A DNA stretch of 64,000 nucleotides, from NCBI GenBank assembly GCA_028829895.1, contig CM054183.1, positions 15,037,975 to 15,101,974 of the forward strand. The letters run 5' to 3'. The stretch is from Sinotaia quadrata (lineage: Eukaryota; Mollusca; Gastropoda; Architaenioglossa; Viviparidae). Below the pieces are notes generated by a model. That model was not told the DNA's origin and did no database searches. It saw nothing but the letters and a program-made list of their open reading frames with translations. The position numbers and the translations under genes are program-made. Positions 11,893-23,607 of this stretch are shown here, piece by piece (positions within the stretch are counted from its first letter, which is position 1; the number at the start of each line of letters is the position of its first letter).

Positions 11893-13110
11893 TCAAATAA
11901 AACTCATATTTGTACGTTCGATTGATAAATTGCCCCTTAATTGTTTTTTCGTTTTCTTTCCGAAACATGAACATCGTAGGGATTTAGCAACTTCTCTAAA
12001 TCTGGAACTGGTTCTATAATAAATAAAAAAGTTGAAAGTAGCATTGGAATACAAAAGTAACGAAACAACATTTATTAAAAATGTGTACGTGTTGCTCAAG
12101 CGTCCGCCGACATGTAAATCAAGAAAAACGAAAGCAGAAAGGTTTATCAAAAATTCCGGAGTTCGGCAGAAAATAAAAAATATCGAAATAAAAATGAGGG
12201 TCCGAGTGAGAGACACGTCTCGTGCCGACATAGTTGAGGAAGCCGAAGACATCGAGCGCGATCTCCATGCGGTCATCTTCCGTAAACTGATTACAGTGAC
12301 GATCGTGGTTATCACGACAAGCGTGGTACAGGACACAGGGAGGACCAAGCCCAAAATAATCCCTTGTAAAATATCAATAAGTTTTTGATTCGCCAAATAT
12401 TCTTTACTGGGAATCCCAGTCACGCCTGTAGAATTGGTTAATGGGTCAAAGACGCAGATAAGATTGATCTTCATGCTCACCAAATACGCACCTACCAGCA
12501 TGACTGCCGACAAAGGAAAAAGGATGAAAGCCATAGTTTTCGTCTTGACGTAATTTCGCGATAGTAAAGGACTGACGACGCAGAAACATCTTTCACATGC
12601 AATAATAGTTGTAGTTAGTGCTGACGTCCAATGAAAACCGATTAAAATATTGATTTTGAGCTTAAAAAAATACAGCACAATGACACCAAATCGTGGTCTG
12701 TTCAAAATGGCGAAATACAGACGGTCGGCATAAAAACAGTAGAACTGGAATACGAAGACGAAGTCTGCTAAAGATCGCCAAAACATGCACAGATTGATCC
12801 TCTCTTTGAGGCCTTGTTTGTAAAACACCGCCATGTTGATGATGTTGGTCGGCGCGTTAATCAGAAAGATAACTGGCAGTATGACACCTAGAATGACGTC
12901 ACCAATCAAACGTTCAACTTCAAAACTTATCGGGTCTTGCGAATTATCCTCTGACATTAATCCTGTAACATTCATTACGAAACATCCATCTAGTTGTGCT
13001 GTTGACAGAAAACTGTTGTAGTCTCTCTCAATGGAGGCCAAGGTGGAACTGGCAATAGAACCAGTAATACTGATGTCTGTGGTTATGGGAAAGATGCGAC
13101 TGGGCTCCAT
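11893..13110 (-). CDS. Chemosensory-type class A GPCR, receptor 1
   Basis: This is a single-exon seven-helix receptor of 405 residues, probably in the plasma membrane of sensory cells. N-terminal tail residues 1-68 carry one N-glycosylation sequon (N47). Hydrophobic segments lie near 70-94, 106-128, 150-172, 191-212, 244-275, 302-326 and 342-366. Family marks: KQGLKERIN in loop 1, SLAD in helix 2 (D116 position), ACERCFC at the end of helix 3 replacing DRY, a Ser-rich loop 3 (SRSMSSASSTMSA), FCRTPE in helix 6 in place of CWxP, and NATFNFFIYY in helix 7 in place of NPxxY. The tail has CSCFGKK, a likely palmitoylation site. The Met start is followed by EPSRIFPIT, conserved in all five copies. 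It is the most divergent member and has lost the N31 sequon (YNS instead of NTS). The chemosensory role is inferred from family resemblance to gastropod receptors; ligand unknown. Confidence 0.9.
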   Translation of the reverse strand: MEPSRIFPITTDISITGSIASSTLASIERDYNSFLSTAQLDGCFVMNVTGLMSEDNSQDPISFEVERLIGDVILGVILPVIFLINAPTNIINMAVFYKQGLKERINLCMFWRSLADFVFVFQFYCFYADRLYFAILNRPRFGVIVLYFFKLKINILIGFHWTSALTTTIIACERCFCVVSPLLSRNYVKTKTMAFILFPLSAVMLVGAYLVSMKINLICVFDPLTNSTGVTGIPSKEYLANQKLIDILQGIILGLVLPVSCTTLVVITTIVTVISLRKMTAWRSRSMSSASSTMSARDVSLTRTLIFISIFFIFCRTPEFLINLSAFVFLDLHVGGRLSNTYTFLINVVSLLLYSNATFNFFIYYRTSSRFREVAKSLRCSCFGKKTKKQLRGNLSIERTNMSFI

Positions 13111-13190
13111 GGAACTTTGTTAAGACAAGACTAATTTTGTTTTTGTGTGGAGATAAATCGTCACTGTTACTAATTGTTACAGTTTTCACT

Positions 13191-13326
13191 TACAATCACT
13201 TCGTCCAGTCCATGTAGCGTAATTCTGACGGAACATTCGCTATTTTCAAAACAATTACAATCACTACGTCCAGTCCATAAAGCGTAATTTTGACGTAACT
13301 TTCGCTATTTTCAAACAAATTACAAA
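13191..13326 (-). promoter_or_regulatory. 65-bp tandem array upstream of receptor 1, two copies
   Basis: Two copies of the unit tacaatcacttcgtccagtc...tcgctattttcaaa. The second copy contains TGACGTAA (CRE/ATF-like); the first has TGACGGAA. The array begins about 80 bp upstream of the start codon. Confidence 0.75.
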
Positions 13327-13760
13327 AGAGCAGAGCCGTTGGAAATAAGGGTTTGAATTCGCGACGCAGATCTCACATTTTATAATGTACATGGTCAAAT
13401 TAGCAATATTGGATATTTTTTATTAAACAAGAAATGTTATTTTAATATACAAATTTTATTTTATTTCTTCTTTCATTTTCTATAATGTTAAATAATTGCG
13501 TTTTTAAATAGAAATTAAACGTAAAATACACATTATTTTGTTCTATTTTATTTCTAATGACAAATTAAAAATATTATACGAGATTAAAATATATCCGAAG
13601 ATCAATTGTAAAATAGTTTCCTAATGGTTATAGAAAGACTGTGTACAGGTTTACTTTTAAATTTTATTTATTTTGCATTTTCTTCGGTTATTTTCCTCAC
13701 TGTTTGCCATTTTGTCATTTTATTTACAGTATTTATCGTGAGTGGCTAAGATTAAGTAAA

Positions 13761-13828
13761 AAATTAGAGAGACTGAGAGAGAGGATGTGTGAAATAAAAC
13801 AAAACAACCCTAATAGAGAAAGAGAGTC
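13761..13828 (+). repeat. GA-rich tract, unit 1
   Basis: Interrupted GA repeats at the position of the purer GA tracts in the other units. Confidence 0.8.
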
Positions 13829-13982
13829 AGATAGATGAATATTTAAAAAGAGAAAATATATCAAATATAAATGTTTTGCTAGAGATTTCACATCTGAGAA
13901 GAAATAATCACCTACAATATTCGTAAATCCTGTCCTCAAATTAAAATAATTATGTTGTGGTCTATGGAAAATAAAATAAATA

Positions 13983-14200
13983 ATATTTCTGCAGTCTGTA
14001 AGTGTAACTTATTTAAGCACGCGTACGAACGTAAGAACTAACACACGGTGTATATATGAGATCGATCAGACACATTTGCAAACACACCAACTATACGCAG
14101 TAATAAGAAAATTGTGGCATGTACGTCATGATTCTCGCTGTCATTTTGATTGACCTAAGTATAATAACTCTGACTGAATTATTTAATTGTTCTGGAAACT
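13983..14200 (-). promoter_or_regulatory. Conserved distal upstream block, unit 1
   Basis: About 215 bp, beginning near ctgcagtctgtaagtgtaac and including a 29-bp core that starts acttatttaagcacgcgtac and is identical in all five units. On the minus (coding) strand it offers a TATATA word. It may be a distal promoter, enhancer or untranslated first exon; nothing in the sequence decides among these. Confidence 0.5.
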
Positions 14201-14854
14201 GTTTCTCGAAAACCTTTCAATTATAAATAAGATTTATGCATTTAGTACTCAGTCGATTAGTTCAGAAAATATATTTTTCTCCCTCCAAAAATTATTTACA
14301 TTTAGTCTAGCTGGCATGATATCGACTCATTTTGTTCCCTGGTTTGACCTAAGAGTGCATTTAAATATTTATCTCACTTTTTAAAATGAACTTTGATAAC
14401 AATATTTATTTCAATCTCCAGAATTGGCAGTTAGATAAAATGCGTGAACTATTACACCATGATTATCTTTAAAGTAACGACTCGTGTTTTAGTCCTGGCA
14501 ACCTTAGTCAGTGACTGACAAAATTGAACCAAAGCTTTATATAAGAGATGGTGACAAATCTAGTGTACAGAAGCGCGCGTTAGATTCTGTTAGGGCGAAG
14601 TGATTTTACATATTTAACTTTCAAATAAAACAAGATTTATGCAGAGAAAAGGTGAGTGGATGCAAGCAAGATTTTGTGTTTGAGGAAGTGTGGAGTGAAA
14701 TTGATTAAATCAGCAGTCATCTCCCCTTAGCTAAAACGTTATCTAATTGATCTCCCTTGGTAAAGTGTTTCAAGGCGAGAATCGATTCTGTACGCGGTAC
14801 GAACATTAGCAAAAACAAAATACTTCCAATGGGATGGCAACCGACATTCATTGC

Positions 14855-15130
14855 TCAATGGGATCTTACCAAGATTCTGAGAGATCCAAGTATTTAGGAG
14901 GATTTGTGCACTTCCTACGAGAGCTGATTTCAGTAGTGGGGCAAATCTGTGTTGTCCAGGTACTTTTATTTATTTAGCCTTCTAATTCAGGTGCCATGTC
15001 CCCCAAAGTTCATATCATTACAGGCATTACTTCTGCTTTTACACTCCACAGTCTCATCCACACCGTTTTTACATTTCACAGTCTCTGTATGTCTAATCCA
15101 AACCGTTTCATCACATTCTTAATATTTTGG
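14855..15130 (-). mobile_element. Decayed 3' end of R2/R4-type non-LTR retrotransposon
   Basis: From gatcttaccaagattctg through acttctgcttttacactccacag this matches 61186-61400, the C-terminal end of the better-preserved element in unit 5, in the same orientation. It is more degraded and has no usable frame. Its insertion point differs from that in unit 5, so it is an independent insertion. Confidence 0.75.
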
Positions 15131-15860
15131 TCAGGTGCTCGGTAGTTTTAATAAAATTAATCACGAGTATCGCCATTTAGCAATTTGACTTCTACCGCCC
15201 CCCTCCCCCACAGTACTAAATAAAGATAAAGAGGATACTGACGATTAATAAATAACTATTTGGTTTATATAAATGTAGAGATAAATAATTAATTGTGTGC
15301 AGATAGACATTTAAGGCCAGCTAAATCACTTTGGTGCATGAGTACCAAATATCGACTATGCCTACATGCCAGTTCTAGGCAATCCTCTGCACTATGTGAT
15401 AAATATTTTGTCCTAGTGGTTCGTCGCATTGCATCCCCCCACTCCTGGCACTTTTTGCACGAACATGTAACAAACACTTCAATATATTATCGTTGTGAAT
15501 GACGTAATTGGTGACAATAAATGTATACTGAGATTGGAAAAAAACTTACAATTTTTTTTATATGATAAATCAGCTTGCAAAGATTTTATACATCACAATT
15601 TACTCAATTAGTACAATTTTACTAATCAATCTTTATATTATTTATTACAATCTCTGTTGTCTAGTACAAAAGGACTAGTAAAGATTTAATTGCTGGATTA
15701 TGTCTTACAGTTCTGAATGTCTAGATTGTAATGCTCGTTTTCAACACTTAACTATGTGAAGTTAACGTCCACCCAGTTATGGTGATAGCGGTTGACGCAA
15801 CATCAGTAGTAAAAGTGACAAATATCAGGTCGACCCCGTTCAGTATCCTCCCCCCCCCCC
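15131..15860. other. Unassigned stretch in unit 1
   Basis: AT-rich with no gene recognised; ends at a C-run and the AC tract. Confidence 0.4.

Positions 15861-15943
<83 letters not shown>
15850..15943 (+). repeat. Poly-C followed by (CA)n
   Basis: C10 run then about 74 bp of CA repeats with a few CG interruptions. Confidence 0.95.
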
Positions 15944-15946
<3 letters not shown>

Positions 15947-16329
15947 TTATCAAGGACATTTAAACGGCAACGCTTACAAAGCAAAGACAATATAAACATT
16001 ACAAGATGCAATTGCATAAAAATGATGATAGGAATTAACAACGAGATGTGAAAAAATGACAATGATTTATATTCATAAAATAAAAAAGATAAAAAATTTA
16101 ATGATATGCAGGATGCAGCCGAAATAATAAATATAACACATGAACTAACACTGCTTTATTTAAAACAATAAAGTTGACTCACTAATCTATTATTGCAAGG
16201 TTATCAATGTTTATATATTTTTCTCTGTGTTGCGAGTCTCTATTCATGAAGAAAGTCATAACCTACATAATACATACTTACTACTCAGCCAGTCTCTGAC
16301 TCCAAATTTATTTAGTAAGATCATAAGAT

Positions 16330-17350
16330 CACGAAATATTTGCGTGAAAATATTACTTATAAATTATCTATGAATGAAAAACCACAGAGCTTCGGCTTCC
16401 GTTTTAGCTTTTAGACTGAGGTGATGTCACGCTGCCAATCACTGTGAATTGTTCCCCTTGAAAAATACTTCGTGAGGACTTTCTTCTCTGTATTTTCAAA
16501 CGTTACAATGACAAATACTAACATCCCTCCACTTTGCAAATAATTAATTGCATTTTATAGAACACTTTTAATTGCAGGTAAACTCAGAACCATCTCGAGT
16601 GTTTTAGACGATAAAGTGAATCAGAAAATCTGAAAAATACTTTAAATCGGAAACAAAATATATTTTGTTAATACATTGTAAAAATACAATATCATGCACA
16701 ATTTTTGTAAATCTAGAAGAAAAACTGTTTGTTAATACATTGTAAAAATACAGTATTATTCAAAATTATTGTAAATAATGCACGTGAACTTATTCTAAAG
16801 GGGTTCTCTCCGACAACAACAAAAATTCTTTTCCGTTTACTTATCAGTGGTTTAATGACTATGGAAAAGACAACCGTTACATCAGTGACAATGGACTTCA
16901 TATCCAGAGATCTATCCAGTCTATGATTCGCAATAGAACGTAACTAAGACAGACTCTTCGTTTACAACGTCACATTAGTCACGTGGCCTATGTTTTCCCT
17001 CTCTCGCTGTTTTCATCTGTTGGCTTTATTTCCTTGTCACATTGTGAGAAGGACTTGCTCATTGTTCTAACTTCCGGAGGATTGCTAAGCGGCTAGAGTA
17101 ATTTTACTCCCTATCTTACTCCAGTCCCGCCTTAAAAATCTGGCTAATGTCAACAAGTCGCATAAAATCTTGCTATTTCGACCGACGTCAATGCTTCCCA
17201 GCTGGTGTCAATAACAGTGTTAACTGGAGGACTAACCATGTTGCTTTAAAAAAAAATCGGAAATATGTTTTAAAAGCTCGAAAGCATAATTACTTTTTTT
17301 TAACTATACATACTTTCTGCCCTAAAGCTTTAATTCATAGGTACAGGAAA
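16330..17350. repeat. Unit-shared noncoding segment (unit 1 copy)
   Basis: Carries landmarks shared with units 2 and 3: acgaaatatttgcgtgaaaat at 16335, gcaaataattaattgcattt near 16539, and tgtcaacaagtcgcataaaa near 17147. Counterparts are at about 26713-27600 and 38470-39120. No gene recognised. Confidence 0.75.
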
Positions 17351-17874
17351 TAATAAATTCTATGATGCTCTAGAAAAGCATTACATATATGTTTCTATTT
17401 ATTACACAATTTCAATGATAGCTCCCCAGAGATTTATTCCTAGTAATAGAACTGAGTGGAGCTATTGAAAGTTTTCTAATCTATCATGGAAAATTACGAG
17501 ACCGAAATTTATTTTTTAAATTAACATCGTAAATATCAGGACAACTCAAGGTTCACTGTATGATATCAATGGTTAGTTCCCTTGATTGGACTATATATAA
17601 TTCAGAATTCAATGAAACTTGGTTCATAGCCACACTTTGCTCAGAATTCATCACGTCTTCCACAGTCTCACACTGGTTAATATTTCATCATATGCACAGC
17701 CTCCAAATCGAAAACTTCTGTTTTGCATGTTTTTAATGGCCCATTTTTCTACAATTTTTAAACGTTCTTGCAAACCTCCACCCCCCAAAAATAAAAATAA
17801 AAACAAACCCAACAATTTCAACTCACTAGTCTCGACAATAGACATCTTTATGTTACATTAATATGCACGCGCAC

Positions 17875-17907
17875 AGACACACACACACACACAAACACAC
17901 ACACACT

Positions 17908-17974
<67 letters not shown>
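17875..17974 (+). repeat. (CA)n microsatellite
   Basis: About 100 bp of CA, partly interrupted. The corresponding tract in unit 2 is at 28206. Confidence 0.95.
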
Positions 17975-17976
<2 letters not shown>

Positions 17977-18069
17977 CTGATTATCTTGTTTTTTCAACTT
18001 AGTAAAATACGTACTTTAATATTTAGAAAATATTTTGTTGATTATAATTTAATAATTACTTTCCACTTT

Positions 18070-19540
18070 CTCTCTTCTTCGCAAACACACTCTCATGCAC
18101 ACAATTGCACATACTATTTTAGTCACTCTTGCACACACAAATAAATACATAAATGAACACATTATTGTAAACAAATGCACGTACAAATGAACATCATATT
18201 TACACACTCTAGGACACATAAATGCACGCACAAATGAATACGCAAATCAATACACACGTGGACACACTCTTGCACAAACAAATAAACACATAAATGCACA
18301 CACAAATAAATACACAAAAGTACACACAAATACCTATAAACGCACACATAAAAGCAATCATAAATGCGCACACAAATGCTTACAAAAATGAACAAAAAAA
18401 TAAACACATTAATGAAACAATATTGAACATATGCACTCACTAATTAAAAAGAAATGCACACACAAGTAACAAACAAATTAACACATAAATACACAAACAA
18501 ATGAAGTACAAATGAACATATAAATGCACACAGAAATAAAATACACAAATACACAAATGAACACACAAAAACACAAACAATTGAACACAAAACTGAACAC
18601 TTAAATGAGCACGATAATGCACACATAAATGTACACACAAATAAACACACAAATGAACACTTAAGTGGACGCTCAAATGAACACCTGATAGCACACAAAA
18701 TAGAACAAGTGAACACATATGCACATAGAAACGAACGCGCATAAACGCACAAAGAGAAATGCATACAAAAGTGAGGTAAAAACGAGAATACAAATGAACA
18801 CACATTTATGCACACAGAAATGAACACACAAATACTACATAAATGGATACATAAATGAACCCACAAATTAAGAAATAAATGCAAATACAAATGAACATAC
18901 ACGTGCACACACAATTACCAATACTGTTCACACACAAATGAACAAAGTATCTCATACATGAACACATAAATACTGTCACAAAACACAACACACACATACA
19001 TGAACATAGAAATAAACAAACAAATGAACATATAAATGCACGCAGAGATGCACACATAAATACACGTATAGATGCTCACACACATAAATACGCAAATGCA
19101 CATTCACAATAAAAACACGATTGCGCATAATGTTGCAGACACATATGAGCACATAAATTAGCATACAAATGTACGCATAAATGCATACACATATAATCAA
19201 ACAAATGCACACACAGTTGAAAACACAAATGTCCTTACAGTTGCACACACATATAAAACATAAATTAACAAAACAATGAACACATAGGTGCACACAAATA
19301 TAAACAAGAAAATGAACACACAAACGAACACATTAATGAACCCACAAATAAACACACAATTGCACAAACTAATGAGTACACAATTACACACTCTGTTGCA
19401 AGAAAGAATAAACACACGTGCACAGATAAAAGCACAAACAAATGAACATTCAAATGCAACCAATGTTACACACACATAAGCACACATTCTTGGACACTCT
19501 CTTGCAGACACAAATGCACACACAAACGCACACACAAGCA
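18070..19540 (+). repeat. Degenerate 12-bp minisatellite, about 1.45 kb
   Basis: Built from variants of cacacaaatgaa/cacataaatgca with roughly 12-bp periodicity. The period is a multiple of three, so minus-strand frames stay open and read repeating C-V-H-L; they are not genes. Unit 2 has a shorter version at 28405-28910 and a related one at 26375-26640. Confidence 0.92.
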
Positions 19541-19879
19541 CACTATTTAGTTGCTAAAATCACCAGCCTAATAAAAAAAACTTAATGTGAAAAAATAACC
19601 GGTGGTGAACAGACCAGTTTCAACTGTCAGTGTGATTGAGGGTGAGTAGAATACATCATGAAAATAAAATGACACGGAAAGCCAATGGTTCTCTCGAGGA
19701 AGCCATCTTGAGAGAACTTAGCGCTGTCCTAATTAATTAATATAATTTGTTAAATAGGGAAGAAGTCGATTTCAGTGAGTAACATTATAAATCTGCAAGA
19801 AAATGATAATAAAGCATATAAAAATTATTTATCTTGAAAGATTTATTCACGAAAGTTTTGTAATGTACTAATAATATTA

Positions 19880-20200
19880 TTCGGGGTGGTGATGTGTTCA
19901 TGTTTGCTATAAACTTGCACTTGCCTGAGAGATCACGACCTGAGACATTTTTTTTTAATTCCGAAAAGACACTTTCACCAGTTTTGTTCTGTCCGTCCTT
20001 GCTCAAACAAGAAATAAGGTTTTATTCTCTCATTTATGATGCAAACAAATGTGCTTGTTTGGTGCCACTTATTCTCCCTCCATTTCACAAATATAAAAGT
20101 CCAGCTGCACCTCCCTCAACCCCACCCTCGTTGCCGAGGATTCAGTGGTAGGGTTCAACTCTGAAGAGAGCCTGTCCTGTGTTTGTTACACCTAGATCAC
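19880..20200. repeat. Unit-shared noncoding segment before the GATA tract
   Basis: The segment with gagatcacgacctgagacat and caaacaagaaataaggtttt recurs at 29700-30020, 39750-40085 and 53310-53500. No coding potential is supported. Confidence 0.8.
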
Positions 20201-20220
20201 GTTAGCTTATTAAGGAAAAA

Positions 20221-20547
<327 letters not shown>

Positions 20548-21450
20548 CTTATTTGCTTGCAAATCACTACAAAAAAAACGCTACATGTATGCAATTTGCT
20601 ACCCGTAAATGGAGCATGCTTGAATTTCGATATCTATAATCACAACATGCTTTCAATTCTCAACAATAAGACAATTTGCTTGCAACGCGTTACGACTAAA
20701 GACAATTTGCTAGCAACGCGTTACCAGTAAACAAAGCGTGCTTGTTATTTGCAGTTTTCATAGGAAACACCAGAAAAGATTGTCTAAACTTTATCATTAA
20801 AATAATTAACTAATTCTAATTCTACATTTTGTCATTAAATTAATTATTTAATTCTAATTGTAAAACTGTACACAAAAACAAGAATAAATGTCACATTTCA
20901 AACCAATTTCTTGTGTTGTATTTTATTTATAATCATTATAGTTTCTTCGTTTGGTTCTCTGATTTCACACATACACGCACACGCGTTATCCGTGCGTGAT
21001 AAAATAAAAGCAAGCGCACATACAAGTACACACACATATACATATACATGTTCAACTTTTTCATTCTTTATACTTTTTTCCATTAATTGTTTCAGTCTTG
21101 CCATATCTGTTAGCGCAGCGTAACTTCTTGAGTGTATCGTCGTCAATTTTAGTGATGGTCTTATTATAACGTCTTGTTCTCTATTCGTCTACACGCGTAT
21201 TTTACTTCAATTTCTCAGTCTATCTCTGAGTGTGGGACGTCAGTCAAAGTGACCAGTGTGCACCCTCATACCTGCATAACAGTTGCTTATATATGTATAT
21301 TTATAATCAGTAGTACAACCTGTATCGCCACCGGTACATTTTTACTATTAAGCAGTGAATACTTGGTATAGTACATTATTACAAAGTCACGCAAGGGTAC
21401 ATCGTGACATGGACATTGGTTGGTTGTGACATTTTTTTAAAAATCGATAG

Positions 21451-21603
21451 TAACATATTCTAATTGGAGACTAACATATTCTAATTGGAGAGTAGCATAT
21501 ACTAATGGAGAGTAACATATTCTAATTATTCTAATTGGAGAATAGCAGATTCTAATTGGAGAGTAGCAGATTCTAATTGGAGAGGAACATATTCGAGATG
21601 GAG
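21451..21603 (+). repeat. 21-bp minisatellite, unit 1-2 junction
   Basis: About six copies of variants of attctaattggagagtaaca. It lies downstream of the receptor 2 stop codon. Copy number differs in each unit. Confidence 0.92.
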
Positions 21604-21936
21604 AGGTTATAAGATCTTGGTAGGGATATATTAGTACTAGATTGGAATATTTCTTTAGAGATGGACTGAGAAAGGTAGGTAGGGTTCTGTAAGGGTTGTA
21701 CAGGGATATTTCAAAGTTAGGTAGAGAGATATTAGAGTTCAATACAATATAATGTACCGATAAAAATCCAGGACAAGACAAAATTATTAGCATTTTTTAG
21801 AAAATAACTCGCTACTTTTTAATAAAATGTAGGTCACTTATGTTTCTCTCACAACGTTTAAATACATAAATCATAAAATTGCAGTCAACCTTTCGTACTT
21901 GTATATTTCATAAATTGAGCGCAACAATAAACGAAT

Positions 21937-21942
21937 TTTATT
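21937..21942 (-). promoter_or_regulatory. Candidate polyA signal of receptor 2
   Basis: AATAAA on the minus strand, 126 bp past the stop; conserved position. Confidence 0.6.
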
Positions 21943-22067
21943 AATAAACGAAAACTTATTAAGCTATTCGGGCTTGATTTATGAAATTAAAATTTAACAA
22001 AGAAAATTCAAAGTTGTAAATTCGAATGATAACTCATAATTCATCAAATGGAACACATATTTCTACT

Positions 22068-23261
22068 TTAAATTGATAAAGTGACTGTTAATTGCTCATT
22101 CGTTTTCTTACCGAAACATGAATATCTTAGTTCTCCAGCAACTTCTCTAAATCTGGAACTGGTTTTATAATAAATAAAAAAGTTGAAAGTTGAATTGAAA
22201 TACAAAAATAACAAAACAACCTTTATCATAAATGAGTACGTGTTGTTCAAGCGTTCACCGACATAAAAATCAACAAATATTGAATTAAAAATGTAAATAA
22301 AACATTCCGGTGTTCGGCAGACGATAAAGGATATCGAAATAAAAACGAGGGTCCGAGTGAGAGACACGTCTCGTGCCGACATCGTTGAGGAAGCCGAAGA
22401 CACCGAGCGCGATCTCCATGCGGTCATCTTCCGTAAACTGATTACAGTGACGATCGTGGTTATTACGACAAGCGTGATACAGGACAAGGGTAGGACCAAG
22501 CCCAAAACAACTCCTTGTAAGACATCGATAAGTTTTTGGTTCGCCAAGTATTCTTTACTGGGAATTCCCGTCACGTCTATGGAATTCGTTAATGGGTCAA
22601 AGACGCAGATAAGATTGATTTTCATGTTCAGTAAATACGTACCTCCCAGTATGACTGCTGACATAGAAAAGAGAATGACGGCCATAGTTTTCGTCTTGAG
22701 ATAACTTCGCGACAGAAAAGGATTGATGACGCAGAAACATCTTTCACATGCAATGATAGTTGTAGTAACTCCTGACGTCCAGCTAAAACCGTTCAAAAGA
22801 ATGAGTTTGAACTTATAAAAGAACAACACAATGACACCATATCGTGGTTTGTTCAAAATGGCTAAATACAATCGATCGACAAAAAAACAGTAGTAATAGA
22901 AAACGAACACGAAGTCTGCTAACGATCGCCAAAACATGCACAGATTGATCCTCTCTTTGAGACCTTGTTTGTAAAACACCGCCATGTTGATGACGTTGGT
23001 CGGCGCGTTAATCAGAAAGATAACTGGCAGGATGGCACCTAGAATGACGTCACCAATCAAACGTTCAAGTTCAAAACTAATCGGGTCCTGCGAATTACCC
23101 CCTGACATTAATCCTGTAACATTCATTACCAAACACTCCGTTAGTTCTGCATTTGACAGAAAACTGGTGTTGTTTCCCACTGCGGAGGCCAAGGTGGAAC
23201 TGGCAATGGAATCAGTATTGCTAATGTCTGCGGTTATGGGAAAGATGCGACTGGGCTCCAT
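22068..23261 (-). CDS. Chemosensory-type class A GPCR, receptor 2
   Basis: Intact single-exon receptor of 397 residues, co-linear with the 405-residue copies. It is eight residues shorter because the codon after LTVTLSI is TAA where the others have GAA (ERTNM...); the old codons for NMCSI and the old stop remain downstream, so this is a nonsense change. All family marks are present: SLAD, ACERCFC, Ser-rich loop 3, CRTPE, NSTFNFFIYY. Sequons are at N31 and N47, and a private one at N339 (NNT) in the third outer loop. The helix 3 exit reads VINPFLSRSYLK, as in receptors 3 and 4. The tail motif is YSCFGKK. Closest relative by tail and helix 4 is receptor 3. Function as for receptor 1, inferred. 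Confidence 0.9.
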   Translation of the reverse strand: MEPSRIFPITADISNTDSIASSTLASAVGNNTSFLSNAELTECLVMNVTGLMSGGNSQDPISFELERLIGDVILGAILPVIFLINAPTNVINMAVFYKQGLKERINLCMFWRSLADFVFVFYYYCFFVDRLYLAILNKPRYGVIVLFFYKFKLILLNGFSWTSGVTTTIIACERCFCVINPFLSRSYLKTKTMAVILFSMSAVILGGTYLLNMKINLICVFDPLTNSIDVTGIPSKEYLANQKLIDVLQGVVLGLVLPLSCITLVVITTIVTVISLRKMTAWRSRSVSSASSTMSARDVSLTRTLVFISISFIVCRTPECFIYIFNSIFVDFYVGERLNNTYSFMIKVVLLFLYFNSTFNFFIYYKTSSRFREVAGELRYSCFGKKTNEQLTVTLSI

Positions 23262-23342
23262 GGAACTTTGTTAAGACAAGACAAATTTTTATTTTTGTGT
23301 TAAGATAAATCGTCAATATTACTAATTGTTGCAGTTTTCACT

Positions 23343-23607
23343 TACAATCACTTCGTCCAGTCGATGAAGCGCAATTCTGACGGAACATTCGCTATTTTCA
23401 AAACAATTACAATCACTACGTCCAGTACATAAAGCGTAATTCTGACGTAACTTTCGCTATTTTCAAACAAATTACAATCACTACTTCTAGTCCATGAAGC
23501 GTAATTCTGACGTAACTTTCGCTATTTTCAAACAAATTACAATCACTACTTCTAGTCCATGAAGCGTAATTCTGCCGTAACTTTCGCTATTTTCAAACAA
23601 ATTACAA
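23343..23607 (-). promoter_or_regulatory. 65-bp tandem array upstream of receptor 2, four copies
   Basis: The largest of the five arrays. Copies 2 and 3 contain TGACGTAA, copy 1 TGACGGAA and copy 4 TGCCGTAA. Begins about 80 bp upstream of the start codon. Confidence 0.75.

Noticed and set aside
13600..13840. Possible tRNA or small RNA near receptor upstream regions
   Set aside because: No cloverleaf arms or A/B box pair could be assembled by eye.
18162..19541. Several Cys/Val/His-rich minus-strand frames
   Set aside because: All come from one 12-bp minisatellite whose period is a multiple of three.
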